Source of the DNA: JAPOUP01 sp965203255
GTDB taxonomy: Bacteria; Pseudomonadota; Alphaproteobacteria; Rhodobacterales; Rhodobacteraceae
Assembly (NCBI GenBank): GCA_965203255.1
Contig: OZ241882.1
Span: 6,262,001-6,326,000, forward strand
DNA length: 64,000 nucleotides
Reading direction: 5' to 3'
Shown here in pieces: positions 53,773-62,695 of this stretch. Every line of letters begins with the position of its first letter. Position 1 is the stretch's first letter. Both the position numbers and the translations under genes were made by a program. Under the pieces are notes generated by a model. It made no database searches. It saw only the letters and a list, made by a program, of their open reading frames with translations, and was not told the origin of the DNA.

Positions 53773-54231
53773 GTGAAGCTCAGCACAAAGGGGCGGTACG
53801 CGATGGTCGCGCTGGCGGATCTCTCTGAGCAGCCGGACGGTGCGCTTGTTTCGCTGGCCGAGATTTCAAAAAGGCAGGACATCTCATTGCCTTATCTGGA
53901 GCAACTCTTCGTCAAGTTGCGACGTGCGGGACTCGTGGAGTCCGTACGTGGGCCTGGAGGCGGTTACAGGCTGGCGGTCTCGGCAAGCAAAATCCGAATC
54001 TCGGAAGTTCTGACCGCAGTTGATGAGACCCTCAGTGCACTGCATACCGGGGCGGGTGCCCAGGGTGGTGTTTCAGGAAGCCGGGCCCAGTCGATGACAA
54101 ACCGGCTTTGGGAATGCCTTTCGGCCCATGTCTATGTCTTTCTGCACCAGACGCGGCTCTCGGATGTCTCGAACAATGAACTTGCTCCATGTCCAGCTGT
54201 CCCAACTCTCTTTTCGGTAGTGGATGAATGA
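53773..54231 (+). CDS. iscR: Rrf2-family iron-sulfur regulator IscR
   Basis: IscR controls iron-sulfur cluster genes. The 152-residue protein has the Rrf2 winged helix (KLSTKGRYAMVALADL, SLPYLEQLFVKLRRAGLVESVRGPGGGYRL). The region where E. coli IscR has its three cluster cysteines has none (HTGAGAQGGVSGSRAQSMTNRLWEC); a single Cys follows in LWECL. Rhodobacter IscR is known to lack the usual set as well. The start is GTG 53773. It is the first gene of the suf operon. Confidence 0.9.
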   Translation: MKLSTKGRYAMVALADLSEQPDGALVSLAEISKRQDISLPYLEQLFVKLRRAGLVESVRGPGGGYRLAVSASKIRISEVLTAVDETLSALHTGAGAQGGVSGSRAQSMTNRLWECLSAHVYVFLHQTRLSDVSNNELAPCPAVPTLFSVVDE

Positions 54232-54345
54232 AGACATTTTCGACTGAGATCGACTCCAACAGGAACCGCTTGGACGACTGCCATGGTCTTCGCAGGGTAA
54301 AGGCGCTTCTTGGGTTGGATCGAGAGACCAGACGGCCCGACCGGA

Positions 54346-55392
54346 GTGGCTGAGCGGGTTTATCTGGATTGGAATGCCAGCGCACCGCTTAGACCTGAGG
54401 CACGGGCGGCGATGGCGATGGCGATGGACCGGTTTGGCAACCCCTCGTCAGTTCACCTAGAAGGTCGGGCGGCGCGGGCGGCGGTTGAACTGGCCAGAGC
54501 CCAGATTGCCGCGGGATTGGGTGCGGATGGTGCCGATATCGTCTTTACCTCGGGTGCAACGGAAGCGGCGGCACTGGCATTGGCAGGCCGAAACCTGAAA
54601 AGGGCCGAAATTGAACATGATGCGGTCGCAGCATGGGCCACTCTCGAACTGGAGGCCGATTTCCGTGGCAGTGTCGCTGTTGATGAGCCCGCCCGGTCAA
54701 CGCTGCAGCTTGCCAATTCAGAGACCGGGGTGGTGCAGAAATTGCCTGCGGGATTGGCAGTCTGTGACGCAACGCAGGCTTGGGGAAAGCTGCCGGTCGC
54801 GTTCAACTGGTTGGGCGCGGAATTGGCACTGGTTTCCGCGCACAAACTCGGAGGTCCCAAGGGGGTCGGTGCCCTGATGATGCGGCGCGGATGCGAAGTC
54901 GACCCGCGGATGATCGGTGGTGGTCAGGAATTGGGAAGACGATCGGGAACGGAAAACGTCATCGGAATCGCTGGCTTCGGTGCCGCGGTCGAAGCTGCCG
55001 CCAGAGATCTGGAGCGCGGCGTCTGGGAAGAAGTCGGAAAACTTAGAAATATTCTAGAAAACGGCATTGCAGATGGCTCGCAACAGGCTATTTTTGTCGG
55101 TAAAGACGCGATGCGGCTGCCGAATACCTCGTGCTTCGCCTGTCCAGGCTGGAAAGGGGAAACACAGGTGATGGCAATGGATCTGGCGGGCTTTGCGATT
55201 TCCGCTGGGTCGGCTTGTTCAAGTGGAAAGGTACGAGAGAGTCGCGTGCTTCGCGCGATGGGATTTGACGGTGAGACGGCGCGCTCGGCGGTTCGGGTTT
55301 CGATCGGACCATCTACGACAGAGCAGGACATCGGGCGATTCGTCGACGCCTGGACAACAGCCCGTCGAAGACTAATCGGCCGTGCCGCATGA
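54346..55392 (+). CDS. iscS: Cysteine desulfurase, IscS/NifS type
   Basis: A PLP enzyme giving sulfur from cysteine to the SUF scaffold. The 348-residue protein starts VAERVYLDWNASAPLRPEA, then GNPSSVHLEGR, FTSGATEAAALAL, the PLP Lys in SAHKLGGPKG and the persulfide Cys in SAGSACSSG. It is shorter than E. coli IscS (404) but typical for this operon in Rhodobacteraceae. The likely start is GTG 54346, with GGAG overlapping; a TTG at 54310 would extend it. It is followed by sufB after 12 bp. Confidence 0.9.
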   Translation: MAERVYLDWNASAPLRPEARAAMAMAMDRFGNPSSVHLEGRAARAAVELARAQIAAGLGADGADIVFTSGATEAAALALAGRNLKRAEIEHDAVAAWATLELEADFRGSVAVDEPARSTLQLANSETGVVQKLPAGLAVCDATQAWGKLPVAFNWLGAELALVSAHKLGGPKGVGALMMRRGCEVDPRMIGGGQELGRRSGTENVIGIAGFGAAVEAAARDLERGVWEEVGKLRNILENGIADGSQQAIFVGKDAMRLPNTSCFACPGWKGETQVMAMDLAGFAISAGSACSSGKVRESRVLRAMGFDGETARSAVRVSIGPSTTEQDIGRFVDAWTTARRRLIGRAA

Positions 55393-55404
55393 GGAGAGAT
55401 AGCT

Positions 55405-56928
55405 ATGGATGCGTTGGAAGGCACACAGGTCAAGGAAGGCGTCGAAGAGCAAACGGTTCAGGCCGTTAGGTCCCTGGCGGGCAAATATAAGCACGGTTGG
55501 GCGACGGACATCGAGACCGACTATGCGCCGAAAGGACTGAACGGAGACATCGTTCGACTCATTTCAGAGAAGAACGGTGAACCGGATTGGATGACCGAGT
55601 GGCGGTTGGAGGCGCTGCAGCGCTGGACTGGCATGCGCGAGCCTGGTTGGGCGATGGTCAGTTATCCCGCCATCGACTACCAGGATCAATATTACTACGC
55701 AGCGCCGAAGACGATGTCAGAGAAGCCGAAATCACTAGACGATGTGGATCCAAAGCTGCTCGAGACTTACCAAAAGCTTGGAATTCCGCTGAAGGAACAG
55801 ATGATCCTCGCGGGTGTTGAGGGTGCGGATGCCGCACCTGCTGAAGGCCGTAAGGTTGCCGTCGACGCCGTCTTCGATTCGGTTTCGGTAGGAACGACCT
55901 TTCAGAAGGAGTTGGCGAAAGCTGGTGTGATTTTCTGCTCCATTTCCGAGGCCGTCAGGGAGCATCCGGAACTCGTACGAAAGTATCTCGGCTCAGTGGT
56001 GCCGGTCAGCGACAATTATTTTGCAACGCTCAACAGCGCAGTCTTTTCCGACGGCTCCTTTGTCTATGTTCCGCCCGGGACGCGATGTCCGATGGAACTC
56101 TCAACCTATTTCCGCATCAATGCGGAAAATACCGGTCAATTCGAGCGTACGCTGATCATTGCCGATCAAGGTTCATATGTCAGCTACCTCGAAGGCTGCA
56201 CCGCTCCCCAGAGAGAGACGCATCAGCTGCATGCGGCGGTTGTCGAACTCGTTGCGCTGGAGGACGCGGAAATCAAGTACTCAACAGTGCAGAACTGGTT
56301 CCCGGGCGATGAGGAGGGTCGGGGCGGCATCTACAACTTTGTCACCAAGCGCGCTGACTGCCGGGGCGACCGGTCCAAAGTGATGTGGACCCAGGTTGAA
56401 ACAGGGTCAGCCATCACATGGAAATACCCTTCCTGCGTGCTGCGCGGAGACGCAAGTCAGGGCGAGTTCTATTCCATCGCCATTACCAACAACATGCAGC
56501 AGGCGGACACTGGCACCAAAATGCTCCATCTCGGACGAAACACGAAGTCGCGGATTGTCTCCAAGGGCATTAGCGCTGGCCGGGCGCAGAACACTTACCG
56601 TGGCCAGGTGTCAGTGCACCCAAGAGCAAAGGATTCACGCAACTACACGCAATGTGATTCACTTCTGATCGGTGGACAGTGTGGAGCCCATACGGTGCCA
56701 TATATTGAAGTCCGCAACAATTCATCGCGTGTTGAGCATGAAGCTACGACGTCGAAGGTTGACGACGATCAACTGTTCTACTGCCGACAGCGCGGAATGG
56801 ATGAGGAGGAGGCGGTCGCACTTGTCGTGAATGGCTTCTGCAAGGAGGTGTTGCAGGAACTTCCCATGGAATTCGCAATGGAAGCGCAGCAACTGGTGGC
56901 GATATCGCTTGAAGGAAGTGTTGGCTGA
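55405..56928 (+). CDS. sufB: Fe-S cluster assembly protein SufB
   Basis: SufB is the scaffold subunit of the SufBC2D complex. The 507-residue protein contains NFATLNSAVFSDGSFVYVPPGTRCPMELS-type segments (here YFATLNSAVF, PPGTRCPMEL), the beta-helix core (YLEGCTAPQRETHQLHAAVV), SKGISAGRAQNTYRG and the C-terminal conserved Cys in NYTQCDSLLIG and SSRVEHEATTSKV. Upstream GAGGAGAGA supports the start. It is intact and cotranscribed with iscR-iscS. Confidence 0.97.
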   Translation: MDALEGTQVKEGVEEQTVQAVRSLAGKYKHGWATDIETDYAPKGLNGDIVRLISEKNGEPDWMTEWRLEALQRWTGMREPGWAMVSYPAIDYQDQYYYAAPKTMSEKPKSLDDVDPKLLETYQKLGIPLKEQMILAGVEGADAAPAEGRKVAVDAVFDSVSVGTTFQKELAKAGVIFCSISEAVREHPELVRKYLGSVVPVSDNYFATLNSAVFSDGSFVYVPPGTRCPMELSTYFRINAENTGQFERTLIIADQGSYVSYLEGCTAPQRETHQLHAAVVELVALEDAEIKYSTVQNWFPGDEEGRGGIYNFVTKRADCRGDRSKVMWTQVETGSAITWKYPSCVLRGDASQGEFYSIAITNNMQQADTGTKMLHLGRNTKSRIVSKGISAGRAQNTYRGQVSVHPRAKDSRNYTQCDSLLIGGQCGAHTVPYIEVRNNSSRVEHEATTSKVDDDQLFYCRQRGMDEEEAVALVVNGFCKEVLQELPMEFAMEAQQLVAISLEGSVG

Positions 56929-57082
56929 ATGCGCACGCGAACGGAGTCCTGCCTCGATGGCGGATCGTTTCGCAGGCACTGTGCGCTCGGAAGGCTGGGT
57001 GCTCAAATTCCCGCGGCGGGCTGGCTGCCGAGGGGATATCGAAGACAGCGGATAGAGGCAGTCGTTAGGAGGTAGGGCGTTG

Positions 57083-57256
57083 ATGATAAACAGGTTCCTG
57101 ATACTGGCTCTTACCACCGGCGGGTTCTGCGCGGTCTTTGCCATGCTTGTCGCAACCGTGACTTCGGCGCTGGCTCTCTGGCAGGTCGCGTGCATTGGGG
57201 GCACGTCTGGTTTTCTTGGCAGCCTGTTCGCGAGCTATATGTGGAGAAAAAAATGA
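57083..57256 (+). CDS. Small membrane protein between sufB and the cupin gene
   Basis: A 57-residue protein from ATG 57083, preceded by TAGGAGGTAGG. It holds two hydrophobic segments (FLILALTTGGFCAVFAMLVA and SALALWQVACIGGTSGFLGS) and ends WRKK, as expected of a two-helix inner-membrane protein. Its stop overlaps the next start by ATGA. I do not recognise a family. Position and coupling mean it is expressed with the suf genes. Confidence 0.75.
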   Translation: MINRFLILALTTGGFCAVFAMLVATVTSALALWQVACIGGTSGFLGSLFASYMWRKK

Positions 57257-57756
57257 CCGATCCCGTTGTCAATATTGATGGTGCTCAGGCATTTTCGAAC
57301 CAACCAGAAAGTAGCGATCGCTTCGGCGCAAGGATAGCGCCATTGTCAGAGGTGCTCGGTATGTCAGGTCTCGGCGCAATGTTTGTGGTCGTCGAGCCAG
57401 GCAAGCGTGCATTTCCGTTTCACAACCATCTCGGCAATGACGAGATGTTCGTGATCCTTGATGGTGAAGGAACCTATCGGTTTGGCTCCAATAGCTTTCC
57501 CGTCAAGGCTGGCGATGTGTGCGCCGCACCAAGAGGTGGTCCGGACACGGCGCACCAACTCATAAACAGCGGATCTGGCCCTCTTCGCTACATCGGAATA
57601 TCGACCCTAAACGATCCCGACATCGCTGAGTATCCGGACAGCGGCAAGTTTGCAGCGATTGGCATAGCTCCGGGGCCGTCGTTCTTCGAGGCCCATATCA
57701 AGCACATTGGAAAGCGCGAGGATGCGCTCGGCTACTGGGACGGAGAACGGCTGTAG
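57253..57756 (+). CDS. Cupin-domain protein in the suf operon
   Basis: A 167-residue single-cupin protein. The first cupin motif is PFHNHLGNDEMFVILDGEGTYRFG with His, His and Glu ligands; the second is KAGDVCAAPRGGPDTAHQLIN with the last His. It may bind Fe or another metal; function is unknown. It is coupled to the small membrane protein upstream and lies before sufC. Complete. Confidence 0.88.
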   Translation: MTDPVVNIDGAQAFSNQPESSDRFGARIAPLSEVLGMSGLGAMFVVVEPGKRAFPFHNHLGNDEMFVILDGEGTYRFGSNSFPVKAGDVCAAPRGGPDTAHQLINSGSGPLRYIGISTLNDPDIAEYPDSGKFAAIGIAPGPSFFEAHIKHIGKREDALGYWDGERL

Positions 57757-57820
57757 CTCTTTCCCTTATCCCTATAAAGAAACGCAGGGTCGGCCTATGC
57801 TGCCCCTATAGAGGTTAAAC

Positions 57821-58576
57821 ATGCTGAAAATCAATAATTTGCATGCCAAACTTGAGGAAGAGGACAAAGCCATCCTCAAGGGCGTGGACCTTGCAATCAA
57901 TGCGGGGGAGGTTCATGCGATAATGGGGCCAAACGGATCGGGAAAGTCGACGCTTTCCTATGTCCTTTCGGGCCGTGATGGCTATGAGGTGACTGAAGGC
58001 TCGGCGCTTTTGTCTGGCAGGAATGTTCTCGATATGGAACCGGAAGAGCGCGCTGCCGAGGGGCTGTTCCTTGCCTTTCAGTATCCGGTTGAGATTCCCG
58101 GCGTCGGAAACATGACCTTCCTTCGCACGGCGATGAATGCGCAACGCAAGGCCCGGGGCGAGGAGGAGATCAACGCGCGTGATTTCCTTAAGCTGATCCA
58201 CGCCAGGGCGGGCGAACTCCAGATTGGTGCGGATATGCTGAAGCGCCCGGTCAATGTCGGTTTCTCCGGTGGTGAGAAGAAACGCAACGAGATCCTGCAG
58301 ATGGCTATCCTGGAACCTCGGATGTGTATTCTTGACGAGACGGACTCCGGCCTAGACATCGATGCGATGAAGCTGGTCGCCGACGGGGTCAATGCCTTAC
58401 GGGATGAGGGACGGGGGTTTCTGGTGATCACCCATTACCAGCGGCTGCTCAACCATCTTGTGCCCGATGTCGTCCACATCATGGTGGACGGCCGTATCGT
58501 CAGGGTTGGTGGCAAGGAGCTGGCATTGGAGGTTGAGGAGAACGGGTACGCCGGAATTCTTGACGAGGTTGGTTGA
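57821..58576 (+). CDS. sufC: Fe-S cluster assembly ATPase SufC
   Basis: SufC is the ABC-type ATPase that drives conformational change in SufBC2D. The 251-residue protein has Walker A (GPNGSGKST) near residue 35, the Q-loop, signature FSGGEKKRNEILQMA, Walker B and CILDETDSGLDIDAMK, and the switch ITHYQRLL. It is followed directly by sufD. Intact. Confidence 0.97.
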   Translation: MLKINNLHAKLEEEDKAILKGVDLAINAGEVHAIMGPNGSGKSTLSYVLSGRDGYEVTEGSALLSGRNVLDMEPEERAAEGLFLAFQYPVEIPGVGNMTFLRTAMNAQRKARGEEEINARDFLKLIHARAGELQIGADMLKRPVNVGFSGGEKKRNEILQMAILEPRMCILDETDSGLDIDAMKLVADGVNALRDEGRGFLVITHYQRLLNHLVPDVVHIMVDGRIVRVGGKELALEVEENGYAGILDEVG

Positions 58577-59863
58577 ATGACTGCACCAGACATGAGAACC
58601 GACCGGACAGAAGCGCGACTTTCCGCCCTTGAGATTCCTCGTGGTGCGTCCTGGGTTTCGCAGGCCAGGGCCGATGCGCTGGCCCGATTACGCGCCAATG
58701 GGCTTCCTGTACGGCGTGATGAATACTGGAAATATACCCGTCCTGAGAGTCTGACCGACTCCACTGTCATACCCGCTGCCTTGCTGGCCTCTGACGAGGT
58801 TGCCCTGTTCGACAGTATTGACAGGCTTAGGATCGTATTTGTTGATGGGGTGTTCGACCCCCGCCTCTCGGACGATCTGTCGCTCGCCGGTGTTCGGATC
58901 GAACGCCTGTCGGAAGTCTCGCAGATGGACATCCATTGGGCGAAAGATCTCTATGGCGTGCTGGAAGCACGAGGCCAGTCGCCCGTAGCCCGTCCGCTTG
59001 CTGCGCTCAACACAGCATTGGCGACCGACGGCGTCATGATAAGCGTCACCGGAAAGGCCGCGAAGCCTATCAACCTGATCTACCTTCACCGATCGGAAAC
59101 CTCTGACGCATTCCTGCATCATTGCATCAGATTGGAAGAGGGAGCCGATCTTACGCTTCTCGAGAAAGGGCCGGCCGCGGCAAGGTTCAACAAGGTCATG
59201 GAGGTCGACGTCGCCGATGGTGCCGCGTTTCACCATGTCAGGGCGCAAGGCCGGGACCATGAACGCCGCGCAATGACGTATATGTTCGCGAGGCTCGGGC
59301 GTGGAAGCCTATTGAAGTCGTTCACTGTCACCGTCAATGGAGTCCTGACGCGAAACGAGAACGTTGTGGAACTTACCGGCTCGGACGCAGTGGCTCATGT
59401 TGCTGGAGCTGTCGTAGGTGATGGCGACTTTCACCATGATGACACTGTTCTGATCACACACGACGCAGCGGGCTGCGAAAGTCGGCAGGTGTTCAAGAAG
59501 GTTCTCAGAAACGGTGCCACTGGCGTCTTCCAGGGAAAGATCCTGGTTCAGCCAGACGCACAGAAAACCGATGGCTATCAGATCAGCCAATCGCTACTTC
59601 TGGATGACGACTCGCAGTTCTACGCGAAACCGGAACTGGAAATCTATGCCGACGACGTCAAGTGCAGCCACGGTTCCACCAGCGGTGCAGTTGACGATGA
59701 GGTGTTGTTCTATCTGCGGTCGCGCGGAGTCCCGAAAGCCCAGGCACAGGATCTGCTCGTTATCGCCTTCTTGGCCGAAGCCATTGATGAGATTGAGGAC
59801 GATGAGGTGGCCCGGGACATTGTTGAGGCCATTGAAGCGTGGTTGGGACGGCGCCGAGGTTGA
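58577..59863 (+). CDS. sufD: Fe-S cluster assembly protein SufD
   Basis: SufD pairs with SufB in the scaffold complex. The 428-residue protein has the right-handed beta-helix (RNENVVELTGSDAVAHVAGA), VFQGKILVQPDAQKTDGYQ, the conserved KCSHGSTSGAVDDEVLFYLRSRGV (with the interface Cys and His) and the helical end. The start codon follows the sufC stop directly. It ends by one-base overlap with the first Yip1 gene. Confidence 0.95.
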   Translation: MTAPDMRTDRTEARLSALEIPRGASWVSQARADALARLRANGLPVRRDEYWKYTRPESLTDSTVIPAALLASDEVALFDSIDRLRIVFVDGVFDPRLSDDLSLAGVRIERLSEVSQMDIHWAKDLYGVLEARGQSPVARPLAALNTALATDGVMISVTGKAAKPINLIYLHRSETSDAFLHHCIRLEEGADLTLLEKGPAAARFNKVMEVDVADGAAFHHVRAQGRDHERRAMTYMFARLGRGSLLKSFTVTVNGVLTRNENVVELTGSDAVAHVAGAVVGDGDFHHDDTVLITHDAAGCESRQVFKKVLRNGATGVFQGKILVQPDAQKTDGYQISQSLLLDDDSQFYAKPELEIYADDVKCSHGSTSGAVDDEVLFYLRSRGVPKAQAQDLLVIAFLAEAIDEIEDDEVARDIVEAIEAWLGRRRG

Positions 59864-60357
59864 TGGGGCTGGTGTCGGATATCTTTGCGACCTATCGGTC
59901 GCCGCGCAATGTGATGCGGCGGCTTCTGGCTGTCAGCCCGGATGAAAGCAGGGCTCTGATGTATCTACTACTTGCCTGTGGATTGGCGTTTGTGGCCCAA
60001 TGGCCCAGGCTCCAGCGCGAGGCGTTGATGGATGCAAGCGTAACTCTGGAGATGCGAATTGGCGGCGCATTGCTGGGTTGGATGTTCATGGTTCCTCCTG
60101 TCATGTACGCAGTTGCCTTTGCGGCCCGATTGATCGCCAGAGCATTCGGCGGGCAAGGTACGGGTTATTCCGCTCGGCTTGCGCTGTTCTGGTCGATGCT
60201 TGCGACTGCCCCGCTTGGGCTGGCTGCCGGATTGATTTCCGGGTTTGGTGGTGCCGGGATTGGCGCCACCGTCATGGGCGTTGTCGGTTATGCCGTATTT
60301 TGCCTCATCTGGTTTTCTTCGATGATTGAGGCTGAGTTGGGTGGGGCGCGACAATGA
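59863..60357 (+). CDS. Yip1-family membrane protein, first copy
   Basis: A 164-residue membrane protein with about four or five helices (MYLLLACGLAFVAQW, GGALLGWMFMVPPVMYAVAFA, ARLALFWSMLATAPLGLAAGL, ATVMGVVGYAVFCLIWF). The Yip1 domain family includes many bacterial members of unknown role. The start overlaps the sufD stop (TGATG) and the stop overlaps the second Yip1 gene (ATGA), so it is translationally coupled on both sides. Confidence 0.82.
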   Translation: MGLVSDIFATYRSPRNVMRRLLAVSPDESRALMYLLLACGLAFVAQWPRLQREALMDASVTLEMRIGGALLGWMFMVPPVMYAVAFAARLIARAFGGQGTGYSARLALFWSMLATAPLGLAAGLISGFGGAGIGATVMGVVGYAVFCLIWFSSMIEAELGGARQ

Positions 60358-60944
60358 CGGCTGCCTCGGTCTTGATCCGCCATGCGCTTGAGACGCTCAG
60401 GGCACCGCGGCAACAGGCTCGTTGGGCAATGTCGTTCGACCTTTCCCGCTCCGAGCGCTGGCAGGCGCTGATCCTGAACTCGGTAATCAGTACATTACTG
60501 CTGTGGCTATGGACCTCCCTGAACATGGCCGAGGTATCCATACCGCAGGAATCGATACAGGCACAGATCGCGATGATCGTTCTTGTTAGCCCGATCATGG
60601 TCGGGTTCCTGCAGATCTGCTTAGCGGCTGCCTCGGTTTACGCACTCCACTGGGGCGGACGGGCGTTTGGTGGTCAAGGCGATCTGGATAGCGCGATCTC
60701 GTTGCTGGCATGGATGGCGTTCGTCCTCAATTCGATCAGTCTGCTGCAGATCGTGGTTTGGCTGATCCTTCCTTTCCTTGCCGGCTTGATTGGCCTGTTC
60801 TCAGGCGTGCTGATCTTTGTGCTACTGACATGCTTCTGCGCTGAATTGCATGGATTCCGATCGCTGTTCATGACGTTCATCGGAATTGTTTTTTCGATCT
60901 TCGCGATCCTCTTTGGTTTTTCGCTGTTGTTGGCAGCGTTCTAG
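60354..60944 (+). CDS. Yip1-family membrane protein, second copy
   Basis: A 196-residue membrane protein related in plan to its neighbour (LRAPRQQARWAMSFDLSRSERWQAL, then five hydrophobic segments such as IAMIVLVSPIMVGFLQICLA and FLAGLIGLFSGVLIFVLL). Two tandem Yip1 genes between sufD and sufS are known from Rhodobacteraceae suf operons. Their contribution to Fe-S assembly is not known. Confidence 0.82.
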   Translation: MTAASVLIRHALETLRAPRQQARWAMSFDLSRSERWQALILNSVISTLLLWLWTSLNMAEVSIPQESIQAQIAMIVLVSPIMVGFLQICLAAASVYALHWGGRAFGGQGDLDSAISLLAWMAFVLNSISLLQIVVWLILPFLAGLIGLFSGVLIFVLLTCFCAELHGFRSLFMTFIGIVFSIFAILFGFSLLLAAF

Positions 60945-60969
60945 GTGGCCAATTCGGAGAGGCTGTCCG

Positions 60970-62190
60970 ATGTATGACGTACATGAAATCCGCAAGGACT
61001 TCCCGATCCTGTCGCGGCAGGTGAATGGGAAGCCACTGGTCTATTTCGACAATGGCGCGTCGGCTCAGAAACCACAGGCTGTAATCGATTCCGTCACACA
61101 GTCCTATTCCATGGAATATTCAAACGTTCATCGGGGACTGCACTTCCTGTCCAATCTCATGACCGAGAGATACGAGGCCGTACGTGGGACGATCTGCAGG
61201 TTCCTCAACGCAGGGCACGAGCGCGAAATCGTCATGAACTCGGGTACGACCGACGGCATCAACATGGTCGCATATGCTTGGGCAATGCCAAGGATGCAAT
61301 CTGGAGATCAGATCATTCTCTCGGTGATGGAACACCACGCAAATATTGTTCCCTGGCATTTTCTTCGGGAGCGGCAGGGTGTGGAACTTGTTTGGGTCGA
61401 CATTGACGATGACGGCCATCTGGATCCTCAAAGGGTGCTTGATGCGATCACTCCAAGGACGAGGCTTGTTGCGGTGACCCATCTTTCCAATGTCCTTGGA
61501 ACAAGAGTGGATGTGAAATCGATCACGCAAGGCGCCCATGCCAAGGGGATTCCGGTGCTGGTCGACGGCTCACAGGCCGCTGTCCATATGCCTGTCGACG
61601 TGCGGGACATCGGCTGCGATTTCTATGCGATCACCGGGCACAAGCTGTATGGTCCCTCCGGGTCCGGAGCCATTTACTGCAAGACAGACCGGATGGCTGA
61701 AATGTCTCCATTCCTTGGTGGAGGGGACATGATTAAGGAGGTTCACAGGGACTGTATAGTCTGGAATGATCCGCCAATGAAGTTTGAGGCCGGTACTCCG
61801 CCGATCGTCCAGATGGTCGGCCTTGGAGTGGCGCTCGATTACCTAAGTTCACTTGGGATGGATGCGATCGAACAACATGAAGCGGTCCTTCGGGACCACG
61901 CGCTCGGTCGCTTTCGCGAACTGAATGCGTTGCGGCTCCAGGGAACCACTCCGGAAAAGGCAGCGATATTCAGTTTCACGCTGGAGGGTGCGGCGCATGC
62001 GCATGACATTTCCACGGTATTGGACAAGAAGGGAGTTGCGGTTCGGGCCGGCCACCACTGTGCAGGGCCTCTGATGGACCGTTTTGGTCTGACCGCGACC
62101 TGCCGGGCCTCATTCGGGCTGTATAATACAACGGAAGAGATCGACGTGCTCATCGAGGCGCTTGAGCTTGCGCAGGATCTGTTCTGTTAG
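60970..62190 (+). CDS. sufS: Cysteine desulfurase SufS
   Basis: A group II cysteine desulfurase of 406 residues that passes sulfur to SUF via SufE/SufU. Motifs: YFDNGASAQKPQAVID, NVHRGLH, the PLP Lys in AITGHKLYGPSG, VRAGHHCAGPLM and the active Cys in TATCRASFGLYNT. It starts at ATG 60970. The operon ends here; no sufE, sufA or sufT gene is in the window. It is the second desulfurase of this operon. Confidence 0.95.
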   Translation: MYDVHEIRKDFPILSRQVNGKPLVYFDNGASAQKPQAVIDSVTQSYSMEYSNVHRGLHFLSNLMTERYEAVRGTICRFLNAGHEREIVMNSGTTDGINMVAYAWAMPRMQSGDQIILSVMEHHANIVPWHFLRERQGVELVWVDIDDDGHLDPQRVLDAITPRTRLVAVTHLSNVLGTRVDVKSITQGAHAKGIPVLVDGSQAAVHMPVDVRDIGCDFYAITGHKLYGPSGSGAIYCKTDRMAEMSPFLGGGDMIKEVHRDCIVWNDPPMKFEAGTPPIVQMVGLGVALDYLSSLGMDAIEQHEAVLRDHALGRFRELNALRLQGTTPEKAAIFSFTLEGAAHAHDISTVLDKKGVAVRAGHHCAGPLMDRFGLTATCRASFGLYNTTEEIDVLIEALELAQDLFC

Positions 62191-62266
62191 GTTTAGGTAT
62201 CGCCGGTGCGACAGCTTGCGGACCCGGGGTTGCGATGGACCGGTTTGGAGGCTAAACCGCTCTCGA

Positions 62267-62312
62267 GCGCCCATAGCTCAGCTGGATAGAGCGTCGCCCT
62301 CCGAAGGCGGAT
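62267..62312 (+). pseudogene. 5' part of a tRNA-Arg (CCG)
   Basis: The acceptor 5' strand GCGCCCA, D-arm TAGCTCAGCTGGATAGAGC and anticodon arm CGCCCTCCGAAGGCG (anticodon CCG) match the intact tRNA-Arg at 62446, but the variable region, T-arm and acceptor 3' strand are missing and replaced by unrelated sequence from about 62313. It is a truncated tRNA gene, as left by recombination within the tRNA. Confidence 0.75.
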
Positions 62313-62410
62313 GTCAAGTCTGGCGAAGTTTGAAGGTGCTGAGAAAAGGAACTGGTTTAACAACGGCTTGAGCGGATGTCGGGTTCGTTCTTTAGGCCGA
62401 CGAAAATCTC

Positions 62411-62592
62411 GCGTAAGCATGGCGTAAGCATCTCGCGAACGGTATGCACCCGTAGCTCAGCTGGATAGAGCGCCGCCCTCCGAAGGCGGAGGCCAGAGGT
62501 TCGAATCCTCTCGGGTGCGCCATTTCCCTCAATAAATCAAACTCTTAGTCGGAGGCCCTTTTGGGGGCTTTGTGCTTACGCGCTGCTTACGC
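62411..62592. repeat. Paired GCGTAAGCA repeats flanking tRNA-Arg
   Basis: GCGTAAGCA occurs twice in direct orientation at 62411-62419 and 62422-62430, and twice inverted (TGCTTACGC) at 62573-62581 and 62584-62592, each pair separated by two bases. The pairs bracket the intact tRNA-Arg. The spacing and symmetry resemble arm-type integrase binding sites; no integrase gene is in the window. Confidence 0.7.
62446..62522 (+). tRNA. tRNA-Arg (CCG)
   Basis: A complete 77-nt cloverleaf: acceptor GCACCCG/CGGGTGC, anticodon loop CTCCGAA with CCG, T-arm AGAGG-TTCGAAT-CCTCT and encoded CCA at 62520-62522. It shares its first half with the truncated copy at 62267. Confidence 0.95.
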
Positions 62593-62667
62593 GGCAATTT
62601 CGCCTGAGTTGGCGGCTCACTCAGGCGTGCTGAAACGACGGTCGACCCGTTAAGTCTTGCTGCGCCT

Positions 62668-62695
62668 GTGGGTTCGAATCTCACGTGGCCCACCA
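62668..62695 (+). pseudogene. 3' end fragment of a tRNA
   Basis: GTGGG-TTCGAAT-CTCAC forms a full T-arm, followed by GTGGCCC, A and CCA, i.e. the acceptor 3' half of a tRNA. No matching 5' half (GGGCCAC) is found upstream. Such 3' ends are typical attachment-site remnants of integrated elements. Confidence 0.6.
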
